Positions 17,493-26,329 of a stretch of DNA of 64,000 nucleotides are shown one piece after another (positions within the stretch are counted from its first letter, which is position 1; each line of letters begins with the position of its first letter). The stretch comes from Hymenobacter coccineus. GTDB lineage: Bacteria > Bacteroidota > Bacteroidia > Cytophagales > Hymenobacteraceae. The stretch spans positions 1 to 64,000 of the forward strand of contig NZ_MDZA01000044.1 in assembly GCF_001816125.1 (NCBI RefSeq), read 5' to 3'. Below the pieces are notes generated by a model. The model saw only the letters and a program-made list of their open reading frames with translations, searched no databases and had not been told where the DNA came from. Position numbers and translations under genes: made by a program.

Positions 17493-19733
17493 TTAAAATC
17501 CCGTGGACCCAAACCGCCAGTTCAGCGACAGATTGACTACTCGGCCCTCCACCGGGGCCCACAACTCGCGAAAAACCGGGTTACCAGCGGGAGGCAGAAC
17601 CACCTGCTCCTGGCGGGTCTGACGGTAATCCAGCAGGTTTTCCCCGTTGAGCACCAGCGTCCAGGGGCCCAGCCGGTAGCGCAGCAATGCGGCCAGGATG
17701 GGGTAGCCCGGCGTCGGGGTGCCGTCGGCGCGGTACTGCTGGCCGGTGTAGGAAGCCTCCAAGCCCGCCCCGAAATTGTCGGTCACCTCCACCGTGCCCA
17801 CGGCGGCAAACTTGTGGCGGGCCGCCAGTTCAAGGTGGGGATTCACTGGGTCGTACTGCCGGCGGGCATCGGTAAAGACGTAGCCCAGGTAGAGTTCCGT
17901 TTCATCGACGCGCAGGCGCAGGTAAGTCTCCAGGCCCTGGGTCACGACGGGGGCCGCCGCGTTCTGCCAAATCAGCGGGCCACTGCCAGGCAGGTAGGTA
18001 CCACTGCCGGCCGTGCCGTCGGGCAACACCAGCGGGTGTTGCAGGTGGGTGTAGAAGAACGATTGGTTGAGGCTGATAACCAGCGATTCACCCTCGTCAT
18101 CAAACCCCGGAATGACGCGCTGGTAATTCAGGTCGCCGTTGAGCCCCTGCGACGTTTCGGCCCGTAGCCCTTTCAGCGGCTGAATCTGCGGGTACTCCCG
18201 CTCGTCGAGGCTATTCACGTAGGGCACGGGTACCCGGTAGCCCAGGCCGCCGTTGAGGCGCGCCGTCAGCGCATCGGTTAGCTTATAAAGGATGGCCAGC
18301 CGCGGCAAGGGAAACGTGCCGTAGGCGGTGTGGCGGTCGAGGCGGAAGCCGGCCTGCACGTTGAGCCGGGCGGCCGGGTGCCAGTCGTCCTGCGCAAACG
18401 CGCCAAGCGTGGCGTAGGTATACGGGCTCCGCAACGGGGTAGGGCTACCGGCGGCGGCCCGTAGCTGTTCGCCGTTGGCATTCAGGCCAACTACCAGCGT
18501 GTGCCGCTGCCCCAGCGGGTGCAGGTAGCTGGCCTCCGTGTAATAGCTGGTTTGTTGGGCCCGGAAACCAACCGTATTGGTGGTCACGGTGCGGTTAAAG
18601 CTGGTACCGGTACCCTTGAGTGTGAGCCGTCCCGCGCCGAGGCTATCCTGGGTGTAAACGGCGTCGAGAGTGTGGCGCTGACTGGTATTGGTGACGAAAT
18701 AGGCGTGGCCCAGGGCCGGGTCGGGCCCGTCGCGCAAGACGGTTTGGTCGCCGCCCTGCCGGTTGTCGAAGGTGCCCGTGTAGCCCACGGCCAACTGGCT
18801 ATGGGCGGTGGGGTAGTAAAACAGCCGCGGGTGCAGGGTGAGGCTCCGCACGCGGGGCATGTCCACGAAGCCGTCGCCGTCCACGTCCACGGCCTGCTGC
18901 TGGGTGAGGCCGCCGAAGAACGAGTAGCCCCAGCGCGCGCCCCGCTGCGCGGCAAAGCCGGTGAGGTTGGTTTCGCGCAGCGTGGTTTGGTTGAGAGTGG
19001 CCGTAAACTGGGGGGTGCCAAGCGTAGGGGTTTTGCTCACCAAGTTCACCAAGCCCCCGATGGCCCCACCGCCGTAGAGGGTGGAGTTCGAGCCTTTGAG
19101 CAGCTCGACCTGACGCAAGTCGAGCGGTGGAATGGCCAGTAGGCCAAAGCTGCCCGCGAAGCCTCCGTAGAGCGGCAGGCCGTCGCGCAGAATCTGGGTG
19201 TACTGCCCTTGCAGGCCCTGAATGCGCAGGTCGGCATTGCCGGTAGTCGGGGAGGTTGGCTGCACTTGGGTGCCGGCAATGTCGCCGAGCAAGCTGGCAA
19301 TGTTGCCGGGCTTGATGCCGCCCTCTTCACGCATCTCCTCCTCGCCCAGCACCTCGATGCGCTCAGGCTGGTCTTCGATGCGGGAGTTCGTGCGGGTGGC
19401 CGTCACAACAACTTCTTCGATTGCGGCCGCACTGGCCGCAAGCTCTACCACCAGGGGCTCGGTTGTGGGTTGCGGGAGCACCAGCGACAAGGTGCGCGGG
19501 GTATACCCCAGACTGGAAAATACTGCCCGGTGGCGGCCAGCGGGCAGCCCCGGCAAAGTGGCCTGGCCCACCACATCGGTAGCCGTCCCTAACTTAAGAT
19601 CTGGTATAGTGATCGTTACCCCCGGTAACGGCAAATGGGTACGCGCATCGCGTACGCGCACGCGCAGTGGGCTTTGGGCCACGGCGGTGCCGGCGCTGCT
19701 CAGCAGCAACGCCATAAAAACGAGAGATTTCAC
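17493..19733 (-). CDS. TonB-dependent outer membrane receptor
   Basis: 746 residues with signal peptide ending AQS. Residues 22-105 form a carboxypeptidase-regulatory-like Ig domain (DARTHLPLPGVTITI ... GQATLPGLPAGRH). The TonB box region EEVVVTATRTNSRIEDQPER begins near 107, the plug follows (LRIQGLQGQYTQILRDGLPL, VELLKGSNSTLYGGGAIGGL), then a 22-strand-type barrel ending NLSLNWRFGSTGF. It imports a ligand across the outer membrane using TonB energy. It is downstream of copper genes on the same strand, so a copper or copper-chelate cargo is plausible but unproven. Confidence 0.92.
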   Translation of the reverse strand: MKSLVFMALLLSSAGTAVAQSPLRVRVRDARTHLPLPGVTITIPDLKLGTATDVVGQATLPGLPAGRHRAVFSSLGYTPRTLSLVLPQPTTEPLVVELAASAAAIEEVVVTATRTNSRIEDQPERIEVLGEEEMREEGGIKPGNIASLLGDIAGTQVQPTSPTTGNADLRIQGLQGQYTQILRDGLPLYGGFAGSFGLLAIPPLDLRQVELLKGSNSTLYGGGAIGGLVNLVSKTPTLGTPQFTATLNQTTLRETNLTGFAAQRGARWGYSFFGGLTQQQAVDVDGDGFVDMPRVRSLTLHPRLFYYPTAHSQLAVGYTGTFDNRQGGDQTVLRDGPDPALGHAYFVTNTSQRHTLDAVYTQDSLGAGRLTLKGTGTSFNRTVTTNTVGFRAQQTSYYTEASYLHPLGQRHTLVVGLNANGEQLRAAAGSPTPLRSPYTYATLGAFAQDDWHPAARLNVQAGFRLDRHTAYGTFPLPRLAILYKLTDALTARLNGGLGYRVPVPYVNSLDEREYPQIQPLKGLRAETSQGLNGDLNYQRVIPGFDDEGESLVISLNQSFFYTHLQHPLVLPDGTAGSGTYLPGSGPLIWQNAAAPVVTQGLETYLRLRVDETELYLGYVFTDARRQYDPVNPHLELAARHKFAAVGTVEVTDNFGAGLEASYTGQQYRADGTPTPGYPILAALLRYRLGPWTLVLNGENLLDYRQTRQEQVVLPPAGNPVFRELWAPVEGRVVNLSLNWRFGSTGF

Positions 19734-19829
19734 AAGAGAACAGGACGCACTGCGTCCAGAAAGCGGAAGAACTGGCAGGCACTACCCGGCGGGATTTTCC
19801 AGCGCCGGACTTCAGGCATCTACCAATTT

Positions 19830-20147
19830 TCAGACTTGCTGCACCCCGCACCTTAGCCAGCGGCGGAGCAGCGGGGGCAGGGGCAACAAACCGCGCGACG
19901 CCCGGGCCGCCAGCCGGCGCTGCCAGAAGAACACCTGCGGACAGTACCCGCCCGAACTACGGGGCACGGACACCGCCGGTAGCTGTGTTGGGGCCGCCAC
20001 CACGACCGCATCGGGAGCGGCTACGTACTCCTGAATGCCGCGCGCATAGTATGCCCGGGCATCTTCCGCGTCGGTCTGGCATACGGTATCGAGGTAAAAA
20101 ATACCCAACAACAGCGTAAGCAGACGAAGCAGAGAACGGACAGGCAC
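19830..20147 (-). CDS. Small exported hypothetical protein
   Basis: 105 residues, beginning MPVRSLLRLLTLLLGIFYLD, a probable signal peptide or anchor, then CQTDAEDARAYYARGIQEYV. A Val/Pro stretch and SGGYCPQVFFWQRR follow, with an Arg/Leu-rich end. Two Cys in the mature part. Not recognised. It sits 96 bp before the TonB receptor and 120 bp after the HMA-AraC gene on the same strand, and small secreted metal-related proteins are usual there. The high Arg content of the C-terminus makes the exact end doubtful. Confidence 0.45.
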   Translation of the reverse strand: MPVRSLLRLLTLLLGIFYLDTVCQTDAEDARAYYARGIQEYVAAPDAVVVAAPTQLPAVSVPRSSGGYCPQVFFWQRRLAARASRGLLPLPPLLRRWLRCGVQQV

Positions 20148-20267
20148 AGGCAGCCAGTGAAATACTGGGCAAAAATAGTCCTTTCAACCCCTAGACAGGG
20201 GATTTCCCGGTGGTTTACCAGAAAGAACCAGCCAAAAAACCGTAAGTAACCGGAAGCCGACGGAACC

Positions 20268-20903
20268 CTAAATCAGCGAGTCCAGGCTGCGGCGGGCGTG
20301 GCTAGCGGGCCCCAGGCGCTGAAACTCGGTGGGGGTGATGCCCGTCACCTGCCGGAATTGCCGTGAGAGGTGGGCCGGGCTGCTGTAGCCCAGCAACTCG
20401 GCCACGCCGGCAATGGGCAGCTCGTCGTAGCCAATCAACTCCTTGGCGCGCTCCACCTTCTGGCGAATGATAAACTTCTCAATCGTCAGGCCTTCGGCAG
20501 CGGAGAACAGGTGGGAAAGGTAGTGGTAGTCCTTGCCTAGGTGCTCGACCAGGTAATCGGAGTAGTTGAGCAGGCGCGGGCCGGGCGGGGGGTAGTGAAT
20601 CAGGACGACCAGTAAGGTTTTGATGCGGTCCACCAGCTGGTCGCGCGCATCCTCCAGCAACTCAAACCCCGCGTCGTGCAGGCGGCTGCGGATGGCGGCC
20701 CAATCGAGGGACGTGCCGTCGGGCATGGATACGTCGGCCTCGCCCAGCGCCACGCGGTGCACCTGCAAGCCCAGGGCTGCCAGGTCTTCGCCCACCACCC
20801 GGATGCACTGGGGGCAGACCATGTTCTTAATCAGCAGCCGGTGCGAGCCCGGCGGCGGTATAACGTGCGCAATGCTGACGTCGGCTTTCATGGGATGCGT
20901 CAT
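20268..20903 (-). CDS. AraC-family regulator with HMA-like metal-sensing N-terminus
   Basis: 211 residues. Residues 20-80 resemble a heavy-metal-associated domain: HRLLIKNMVCPQCIRVVGED carries M-x-C-x-x-C near residues 28-33. Residues 95-200 form an AraC double helix-turn-helix: GLTIEKFIIRQKVERAKELI, ELPIAGVAELLGYSSPAHLS, RQFRQVTGITPTEFQRL. Likely binds Cu(I) or a similar metal and activates the copper genes. Its ATG overlaps the stop of the cupredoxin gene by one base (TAATG), so it is the third gene of the copA operon. A second Met at residue 5 is possible. Confidence 0.82.
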   Translation of the reverse strand: MTHPMKADVSIAHVIPPPGSHRLLIKNMVCPQCIRVVGEDLAALGLQVHRVALGEADVSMPDGTSLDWAAIRSRLHDAGFELLEDARDQLVDRIKTLLVVLIHYPPPGPRLLNYSDYLVEHLGKDYHYLSHLFSAAEGLTIEKFIIRQKVERAKELIGYDELPIAGVAELLGYSSPAHLSRQFRQVTGITPTEFQRLGPASHARRSLDSLI

Positions 20904-21280
20904 TATTTCACCACCAAACTACCCCGCAGCATGCCCATCCCGCAAGTAAACGGAAACGTGCCGGCCTTTTCGGGCAGTAACTCCACCAGCGTCGTTTTGA
21001 AAGCCGGCAGGTCGCGGCGGACGCTAAAATCGGGCATCAGCAGCTCCTCCGAGCAGCTATTTTCTTCGTCCCGATAGAAGCTCAGCTGCACGGGCTTGCC
21101 TTTTTCTACTTCAATGATGTCGGGCGAGTAGCCCCCTTTTACGGTGATGGCCACTTCCTGCACGCCGCTGGAGGAGGAAACGGCGCTGGCCGTCTGGCGG
21201 GCCGAAAAGAAGAAGTACCACAGCACGAAGGCGGCCAGGCCCAGGCCGACTACGGTAACAAGGAGGGCGGTCGTATCCAT
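20903..21280 (-). CDS. Membrane-anchored cupredoxin-domain protein
   Basis: 125 residues: an N-terminal membrane helix (LLVTVVGLGLAAFVLWYFFF) and a cupredoxin domain from about residue 40 (VAITVKGGYSPDIIEVEKGK). Likely copper ligands are the Cys of ENSCSEELLMPDF and the C-G-M-G-M cluster in FPFTCGMGMLRGSLVV. It should hold copper at the periplasmic face. It lies between copA (12 bp upstream) and the HMA-AraC gene, in one operon. This short cupredoxin is often found beside copper ATPases in Bacteroidota. Confidence 0.85.
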   Translation of the reverse strand: MDTTALLVTVVGLGLAAFVLWYFFFSARQTASAVSSSSGVQEVAITVKGGYSPDIIEVEKGKPVQLSFYRDEENSCSEELLMPDFSVRRDLPAFKTTLVELLPEKAGTFPFTCGMGMLRGSLVVK

Positions 21281-21292
21281 GGCTAGTAAAGG

Positions 21293-23557
21293 TTAGTGGT
21301 TGTCGAAAGAACGCAGGCGCAAGGAATTGGTCAGCACCGATACCGAGCTGAGGGCCATCGCGCCCGCCGCCAGCATGGGCGAGAGCAGGATGCCGAAGAA
21401 GGGGTAGAGCAGCCCGGCCGCGATGGGAATGCCCAGCGTGTTGTAGATGAAGGCAAAAAACAGGTTCTGCTTGATGGTGCGGATGGTCTGGCGGCTCAGC
21501 TCGATGGCCGTGACCACGCCATGCAGGTCGGAGCGCATGAGGGTGATGCCGGCCGCTTCCATCGCCACGTCGGTGCCCGAGCCGATGGCCAGGCCGATGT
21601 CGGCCTGGGCCAGCGCGGGCGCGTCGTTGATGCCGTCGCCGACCATAGCCACGACGCGCCCCTCGCCTTGCAGCTCCTTCACCTTGCCGGCCTTATCGGC
21701 CGGGAGCACTTCGGCGAAGTAGCGCGTGATGCCCACCTGGCCCGCCACCTGGGCGGCCGTCTGGGGGTTGTCACCCGTCATCATTACCACCTCGATACCC
21801 AGGGATTGCAGCTTTTTGATAGCAGCGGCCGAAGTGTCGCGCACGGTGTCGGCCACGCCCACCAAGCCTACGGCCTGCCCGGCCACGGCCACGTAGAGCA
21901 CCGTTTTGGCCTGGCTTAGCAGCTGTTCGGCCTGTGCTGTCAGTTCAGGCGAAAGGGTAACGCCCTCGTCGGTGAGCAGGCGCCGGTTGCCGATGAGTAC
22001 GGCCTGGCCGTCCACGGTGGCCGCCGCTCCTTTGCCCTCCACGGCCCGGAAGCCAGTGGCGGCTAGGTTACCACTGCCCTGGGCCTCGGCGTGACGCACC
22101 ACGGCCTCGGCCAGCGGGTGTTCGCTCTGCCGCTCCACGGCGGCTACCAGCTGCAACAGGCGCGGTACGTCCTGACCGGGGGCTACAAAGTCCGTCACGG
22201 CCGGCTCGCCGCGGGTGATGGTGCCGGTTTTGTCCAGCAGCACGGTGTTCACCTGGTAAGCTTTTTCCAGCGCTTCGGCGTTGCGAATCAGCACCCCGTG
22301 CTCGGCGCCTTTGCCAGTGCTGACCATGATGGCCGTGGGCGTAGCCAGTCCCAGCGCGCAGGGGCAGGCAATGATGAGCACGGCCACGAAGTTGACCAGC
22401 GCCAGCGGCAGGCGCGTGCCCGCCGGGGCCAAATCAAACCAGAGCACAAACGTCAGAATGGCAATGACGACCACCGTGGGCACGAAAATGGCGCTCACCT
22501 TGTCGGCCAGCCGCTGAATGGGGGCCCGGCTGCCTTGGGCGTCTTCCACCAGCTGCACAATCTGCGAAAGCATGGTGTCGGCCCCCACTTTGGTTACTTC
22601 AAAGCGGAAGGAGCCGGTCTTATTGAGGGTGGCCCCGAACACCGGGTCACCGGTGCGCTTTGCCACCGGCAGGCTCTCACCGGTGAGCATGGCTTCGTCG
22701 AGCGACGACTGGCCTTCGGTGATGCGGCCATCGGTAGCCACCTTTTCGCCGGGGCGCACCACCACGATGTCGCCGAGCTGCACCTGCTCAATGGGTACGT
22801 CTATTTCCTGGCCACCGGGCCGTACCACGCGGGCCGTTTTGGCTTGCAGGCCGATGAGCGACTTCATGGCGGCCGAGGTCTGGGTTTTGGCGCGCAGCTC
22901 CAGCACCTTGCCCAGCAGAATCAGGGCAATGATAGTAGCCGTAGTATCGTAGTACACTTCCGGCACGATACCCCGGCTGGTGAAGAAACCCGGTACGACA
23001 GTTGCCGCCAGGCTGTAGCCAAACGCCGCGCCGGTGCCCACGGCAATGAGCGTATCCATGTTGGCCGACCGGTGCTTGAAGCCGTTCCAAGCCGACACGT
23101 AGAACTCGCGCCCGCTGTAGCCCAGCACGGGCAGCGTGAGCAGCAGCAGCAGGTAGTTGAGCCACTGCGTATTCACGCGCTGCATCAGGGCGGGCCAGAG
23201 CATCAGCATACTCAGCGGCATAATGGCCACGACCAAGCCCACGGCCACCCAGAAGCGGCGTTTGAGCTGCTGGTAAGCCAGGGCCTTCTGGCGGTCGATT
23301 TCGGCGCTACGCTCGGCGGCACTGGTGTTGGGGGCCCGCTCGGTCACGCCGTAGCCGGCATTAACGACGGCTTCTTTCAGGGTGGCCGGGCTGGCCTGGC
23401 CGGGCACGTACTGCACGGTGGCCTTTTCGGTGGCAAAATTGACCAGTGCGCGCTGCACGCCGGGAGCCCGGCTCAGCGACTTTTCTACGGCCGAGGCGCA
23501 CGAGGCACAGGTCATGCCTTCGATGTCGAGGGTTTCGGTTTTGGTAGTTGGTTCCAT
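21293..23557 (-). CDS. copA: Copper-exporting P-type ATPase
   Basis: 754 residues, full-length P1B ATPase. One N-terminal HMA domain with GMTCASC (residues 14-20). Eight membrane helices with the transport motif [11 protein letters not shown]. Actuator motif LTGES, phosphorylation site [11 protein letters not shown], and hinge [19 protein letters not shown]. The CPC motif and the HMA sequence fit Cu(I) export from the cytoplasm. First gene of the copA - cupredoxin - araC operon. An AAATTATGCAA motif lies 116 bp upstream of its ATG. Confidence 0.95.
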   Translation of the reverse strand: MEPTTKTETLDIEGMTCASCASAVEKSLSRAPGVQRALVNFATEKATVQYVPGQASPATLKEAVVNAGYGVTERAPNTSAAERSAEIDRQKALAYQQLKRRFWVAVGLVVAIMPLSMLMLWPALMQRVNTQWLNYLLLLLTLPVLGYSGREFYVSAWNGFKHRSANMDTLIAVGTGAAFGYSLAATVVPGFFTSRGIVPEVYYDTTATIIALILLGKVLELRAKTQTSAAMKSLIGLQAKTARVVRPGGQEIDVPIEQVQLGDIVVVRPGEKVATDGRITEGQSSLDEAMLTGESLPVAKRTGDPVFGATLNKTGSFRFEVTKVGADTMLSQIVQLVEDAQGSRAPIQRLADKVSAIFVPTVVVIAILTFVLWFDLAPAGTRLPLALVNFVAVLIIACPCALGLATPTAIMVSTGKGAEHGVLIRNAEALEKAYQVNTVLLDKTGTITRGEPAVTDFVAPGQDVPRLLQLVAAVERQSEHPLAEAVVRHAEAQGSGNLAATGFRAVEGKGAAATVDGQAVLIGNRRLLTDEGVTLSPELTAQAEQLLSQAKTVLYVAVAGQAVGLVGVADTVRDTSAAAIKKLQSLGIEVVMMTGDNPQTAAQVAGQVGITRYFAEVLPADKAGKVKELQGEGRVVAMVGDGINDAPALAQADIGLAIGSGTDVAMEAAGITLMRSDLHGVVTAIELSRQTIRTIKQNLFFAFIYNTLGIPIAAGLLYPFFGILLSPMLAAGAMALSSVSVLTNSLRLRSFDNH

Positions 23558-23673
23558 AACAGCAGGTTACTACGTGGCTGCTGGGCCCAAGCCCTCAGCA
23601 GAGCAAGCCCACAACCACGTTGTAAAGGAACGGCGCTCCCCCGGCGAAGTTGGTACTGAATACCGCCGCAGAA

Positions 23674-23684
23674 TTGCATAATTT
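23674..23684 (-). promoter_or_regulatory. Candidate copper-regulon operator (copA side)
   Basis: AAATTATGCAA on the minus strand, read in the direction of copA, 116 bp before its ATG. The extended form CAAATTATGCAA is shared with the site at 29643. Confidence 0.55.
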
Positions 23685-23773
23685 GACGGATAGTAGCGCC
23701 GTTTGCAGCTAGCTAATTCCCGGTTTATTTGTCGTTGCTAGCCCCTGCGAACTCATAAATTCCGGCTGCGCAC

Positions 23774-23782
23774 TTGCATAAT
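23774..23782 (-). promoter_or_regulatory. Second, partial operator in the copA divergent region
   Basis: ATTATGCAA on the minus strand, 9 of the 11 bases of the motif, exactly 100 bp from the first site. It may serve copA or the divergent gene at 23979. Confidence 0.35.
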
Positions 23783-23951
23783 CCTGGCAACGAATAGTGT
23801 TTGGCAACAGCCCACTACCCTTGCGGAATAGCCTAAAAAACAACCCAGTGCCGCATTTTCTTTCGGCTTACTCCCCCTGGTGGCCGGGCGCGAAACCCTT
23901 TGCGGGGTTTGTAGTTGACTAAATGAGCCAACTCCTCACCGGAGCCAGGCC

Positions 23952-23959
23952 TATTTTTG
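23952..23959 (+). promoter_or_regulatory. Possible -7 box of the His-rich protein gene
   Basis: TATTTTTG fits TAnnTTTG and lies 19 bp before the ATG at 23979. No good -33 TTTG was found at the right distance. Confidence 0.35.
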
Positions 23960-23978
23960 CGGTTGCTTCGTGCCCGTT

Positions 23979-24455
23979 ATGTTCCGTACCCTGTTCCCCT
24001 TCCGCCGTTTGCTGGCGACGAGCTTCCTGCTCGTCTTCGTCAACGTGTTCGTGGGGCAGTGCTGGTGCGCCACGGTAAACCCGGTGGCAGTGGCCCCGCA
24101 CGCGGCGGGCCTGGCGCACCACAAAGCCGCTGAAAAGCCCGCGCATCCGGGCTGCCACGGCCACGGCGACCCAGCGGAACACCCCGGCAAGCACAAGGGC
24201 CATTCGTCTAAATCGACCACCCGCCACGACTGTTGCAAGGACAAGTCGGCCTCACTGCTTTCGTCTTTGAACTCGCCTGGGCAGAAGCAACTGCTTATGC
24301 CCGCCCCAGCCGTGTTACCAGCGGCTATTGCGTTTCATTTCCGGCCCCAGGCCAGTCAGTGGGACCGCACTCAGGCGGTTACGTTGGTGCCACCTCGGCA
24401 CTTGAAGCCCAAAATACCCGACATCCGCATTTTTGTTCAGTCGCTGACTATCTGA
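23979..24455 (+). CDS. Exported His/Cys-rich putative metal-binding protein
   Basis: 158 residues: signal-like LLATSFLLVFVNVFVGQCWC, then a segment with many His (HAAGLAHHKAAEKPAHPGCH, GHGDPAEHPGKHKGHSSKST) and HDCCKDK at about residues 83-89. The C-terminal half is neutral and Pro-rich. Dense His and the CC pair suggest metal binding in the periplasm. It is transcribed divergently from copA with about 420 bp between. Family not recognised. Start at ATG 23979; an in-frame GTG at 23970 is possible. Confidence 0.65.
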   Translation: MFRTLFPFRRLLATSFLLVFVNVFVGQCWCATVNPVAVAPHAAGLAHHKAAEKPAHPGCHGHGDPAEHPGKHKGHSSKSTTRHDCCKDKSASLLSSLNSPGQKQLLMPAPAVLPAAIAFHFRPQASQWDRTQAVTLVPPRHLKPKIPDIRIFVQSLTI

Positions 24456-24743
24456 TTTTTCTGACGCGCTGAGGCTCGCGTCGGCATAGCTACGCTATGG
24501 CCGGCGCGAGCCTTTTCGTTTGCTCGTCGGCGTGGCCTGACCACGCTTCCTCCCTCGCATTTTCTGGGTCTTCCCTCCGCGCTGTCAGGCCTACGCCACG
24601 TTGCGGTCGCCATGAGTTTCGTGCTCAGGCAGCAATGGGATGCCTAGTCTTTACCGCTAAATGCCCACGCGGCCAAGGTAGCGTAAGCCTCGCAGCCACT
24701 AAGCCGGCCGGAATCCGGTGGCGCCCGCCCCTAAAAATCAATC

Positions 24744-25400
24744 ATGGCTTCTGACCATTCCCTTATGCCCGGCAGTGGCCGCTGTGTGCTTTACATTAAG
24801 CACATGGTTTGCTCGCGTGGTATTCGCGTCGTGCGGCGCGAATTAGAAAGCCTGGGGCTGCGGGTGCTTGCTGTGCGCCTGGGGGCAGCTACGGTGGCTG
24901 GCCAGGCCCAGGAGTTGGACTGGGTGCGCATTCAGGCCGCGCTAGCGGCGGCCGGGTTTGCGCTACTAGAAAACCCGCAACACGTGCTGGCCGCGCAGGT
25001 GAAAAAGCTGGTTAATGAGTTGCTGCGCCGCCCCGGCACGTTGCGGCACCACGACTTCATTTCCACGCTGGCGCAGGAGCTGGGCGTAAATGCACGCCAG
25101 CTGCACCGCCTGTTTGCCCGGCTGCCCGGCCACGAGAGCCTGCTCAGCTACGTCACGCACCAGCGGCTGGCTTACGCGCAGGAGCTGCTGGGCGCTTCCC
25201 CGCTGGGCATCGGCCGGCTGGCCCGGCTACTGGGCTACGGCAGCCTGGCGCATTTTTCCGGGCAGTTTCGGCGGTTTGCGCAGTGCGCCCCGTCCGCATA
25301 CCGGCAGCAGCTGCTTTCCACCGCCAAAGCGGCTGCGCTGGACGCGGAGTTGCTAAATAGTGCAAGCGGACGGGCGAATAACGCAAAACCGGGTAGCTAG
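24744..25400 (+). CDS. Second HMA-AraC regulator, metal motif incomplete
   Basis: 218 residues, a paralogue of the regulator at 20268-20903 with the same layout. The metal-site region reads CVLYIKHMVCSRGIRVVRRE: the first Cys is kept but the second is Gly. The AraC half is intact: HQRLAYAQELLGASPLGIGR, LARLLGYGSLAHFSGQFRRF. It may therefore have lost, or changed, metal sensing. It lies 48 bp before the four-helix copper store on the same strand. Confidence 0.75.
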   Translation: MASDHSLMPGSGRCVLYIKHMVCSRGIRVVRRELESLGLRVLAVRLGAATVAGQAQELDWVRIQAALAAAGFALLENPQHVLAAQVKKLVNELLRRPGTLRHHDFISTLAQELGVNARQLHRLFARLPGHESLLSYVTHQRLAYAQELLGASPLGIGRLARLLGYGSLAHFSGQFRRFAQCAPSAYRQQLLSTAKAAALDAELLNSASGRANNAKPGS

Positions 25401-25448
25401 GGGCCGTGTATACCGAAGGGAAATCATTCATCGCTAACTGCCTTTCCC

Positions 25449-25781
25449 ATGCCTACCCAAAATAAATCGCTACTCGACGCCCTCAACGCCTGCGTGGCCG
25501 CCTGCGAACACTGCGCCACCGCCTGCTTGCAGGAAGACGATGTAAAAATGATGGTTGGCTGCATCCGCCTCGACCGGGACTGCGCCGACATCTGCGCCCT
25601 CACGGCCCGCTTCGTGGCCCGCGATTCTGCCCATGCCCAACACCTACTACAGGAGTGTGCCGAAATCTGCAAAGCCTGCGGCGACGAATGCGCCCAGCAT
25701 ACCCACATGCAGCACTGCCAGGAGTGCGCCGCGGCCTGCCGCCGCTGCGAAGAAGCATGCCGGGCGGGCCTGGCCGCTTAG
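25449..25781 (+). CDS. Four-helix-bundle copper storage protein (Csp-like)
   Basis: 110 residues with 16 or so Cys placed on helices: LNACVAACEHCATACLQEDD, CIRLDRDCADICALTARFVA, LLQECAEICKACGDECAQH and CQECAAACRRCEEACRAG. This is the pattern of the Csp/DUF326 family, where Cys line the core of a four-helix bundle and bind many Cu(I) ions. No signal peptide, so it is the cytosolic Csp3-like type. Next to a CopZ-like chaperone gene. Confidence 0.9.
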   Translation: MPTQNKSLLDALNACVAACEHCATACLQEDDVKMMVGCIRLDRDCADICALTARFVARDSAHAQHLLQECAEICKACGDECAQHTHMQHCQECAAACRRCEEACRAGLAA

Positions 25782-25919
25782 TGCAACGGCGCAAGGAATA
25801 GTCTTGGCCGGGAAATCATGCTAGCCAGCAGCGCAATCCTACACGTTTTGGCAGCACCCGGCCGGGCTTCGCGTGTTCTATTTACACGGACCACCGGTGT
25901 CCCCCTAGCTCCATTCGTC

Positions 25920-26129
25920 ATGAAAACGCTTCAATTCAAAACCAATATCAACTGCGGCGGCTGCATTAAATCCGTTACGCCTACCCTTAACCAGCAGGCC
26001 GGAGCTGGCAATTGGCAGGTAGATACCGCTAACCCCGACAAGATTCTCACGGTCAGTTCCGACCAGCTTACTTCGGAGCAAGTTGTGCAGGCCGTTGAGA
26101 ATGCCGGCTTCAGGATTCAGGCGGCCTAG
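25920..26129 (+). CDS. HMA-domain copper chaperone (CopZ-like)
   Basis: 69 residues, a single heavy-metal-associated domain. The metal loop is NINCGGCIKSV (C-x-x-C near residues 11-14), followed by the usual beta-alpha-beta-beta-alpha-beta pattern ending VVQAVENAGFRIQAA. It would carry Cu(I) to CopA or to the storage protein. The ATG at 25920 gives the correct N-terminus; the longer open frame from 25818 adds an unrelated leader. A long hairpin terminates the unit. Confidence 0.85.
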   Translation: MKTLQFKTNINCGGCIKSVTPTLNQQAGAGNWQVDTANPDKILTVSSDQLTSEQVVQAVENAGFRIQAA

Positions 26130-26131
26130 GT

Positions 26132-26190
26132 CCCCCGTATAAAACAAAAAACGCCCGGTGCTACCGGGCGTTTTTTGTTTTATACGGGGG
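26132..26190. terminator. Perfect 28-bp bidirectional terminator hairpin
   Basis: Arms 26132-26159 and 26163-26190 match at all 28 positions around a 3-base loop. The stem has a CG core with A6 and T6 runs, so it can end transcription from either side. Much longer than most intrinsic terminators. Confidence 0.85.
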
Positions 26191-26215
26191 GTAGTGATAA
26201 GCTGAAGCGTGCTCG

Positions 26216-26226
26216 AAATTATGCAA
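26216..26226 (+). promoter_or_regulatory. Candidate copper-regulon operator (Met-rich operon)
   Basis: AAATTATGCAA in the direction of the operon, 103 bp before the ATG at 26330. Confidence 0.55.
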
Positions 26227-26329
26227 CCAGCCGTGGAAACTGCGACAAATCTACCCCTGCCCAGGGCCGTAAAATCAACTCTTTTCAACCAACTGCCCTC
26301 ACGGGCACCAGATTAATAAGCTCACTACT

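Noticed and set aside
22091..23659. 522-codon plus-strand frame opposite copA
   Set aside because: His- and Gly-rich text typical of an antisense shadow; copA on the other strand has every ATPase motif.
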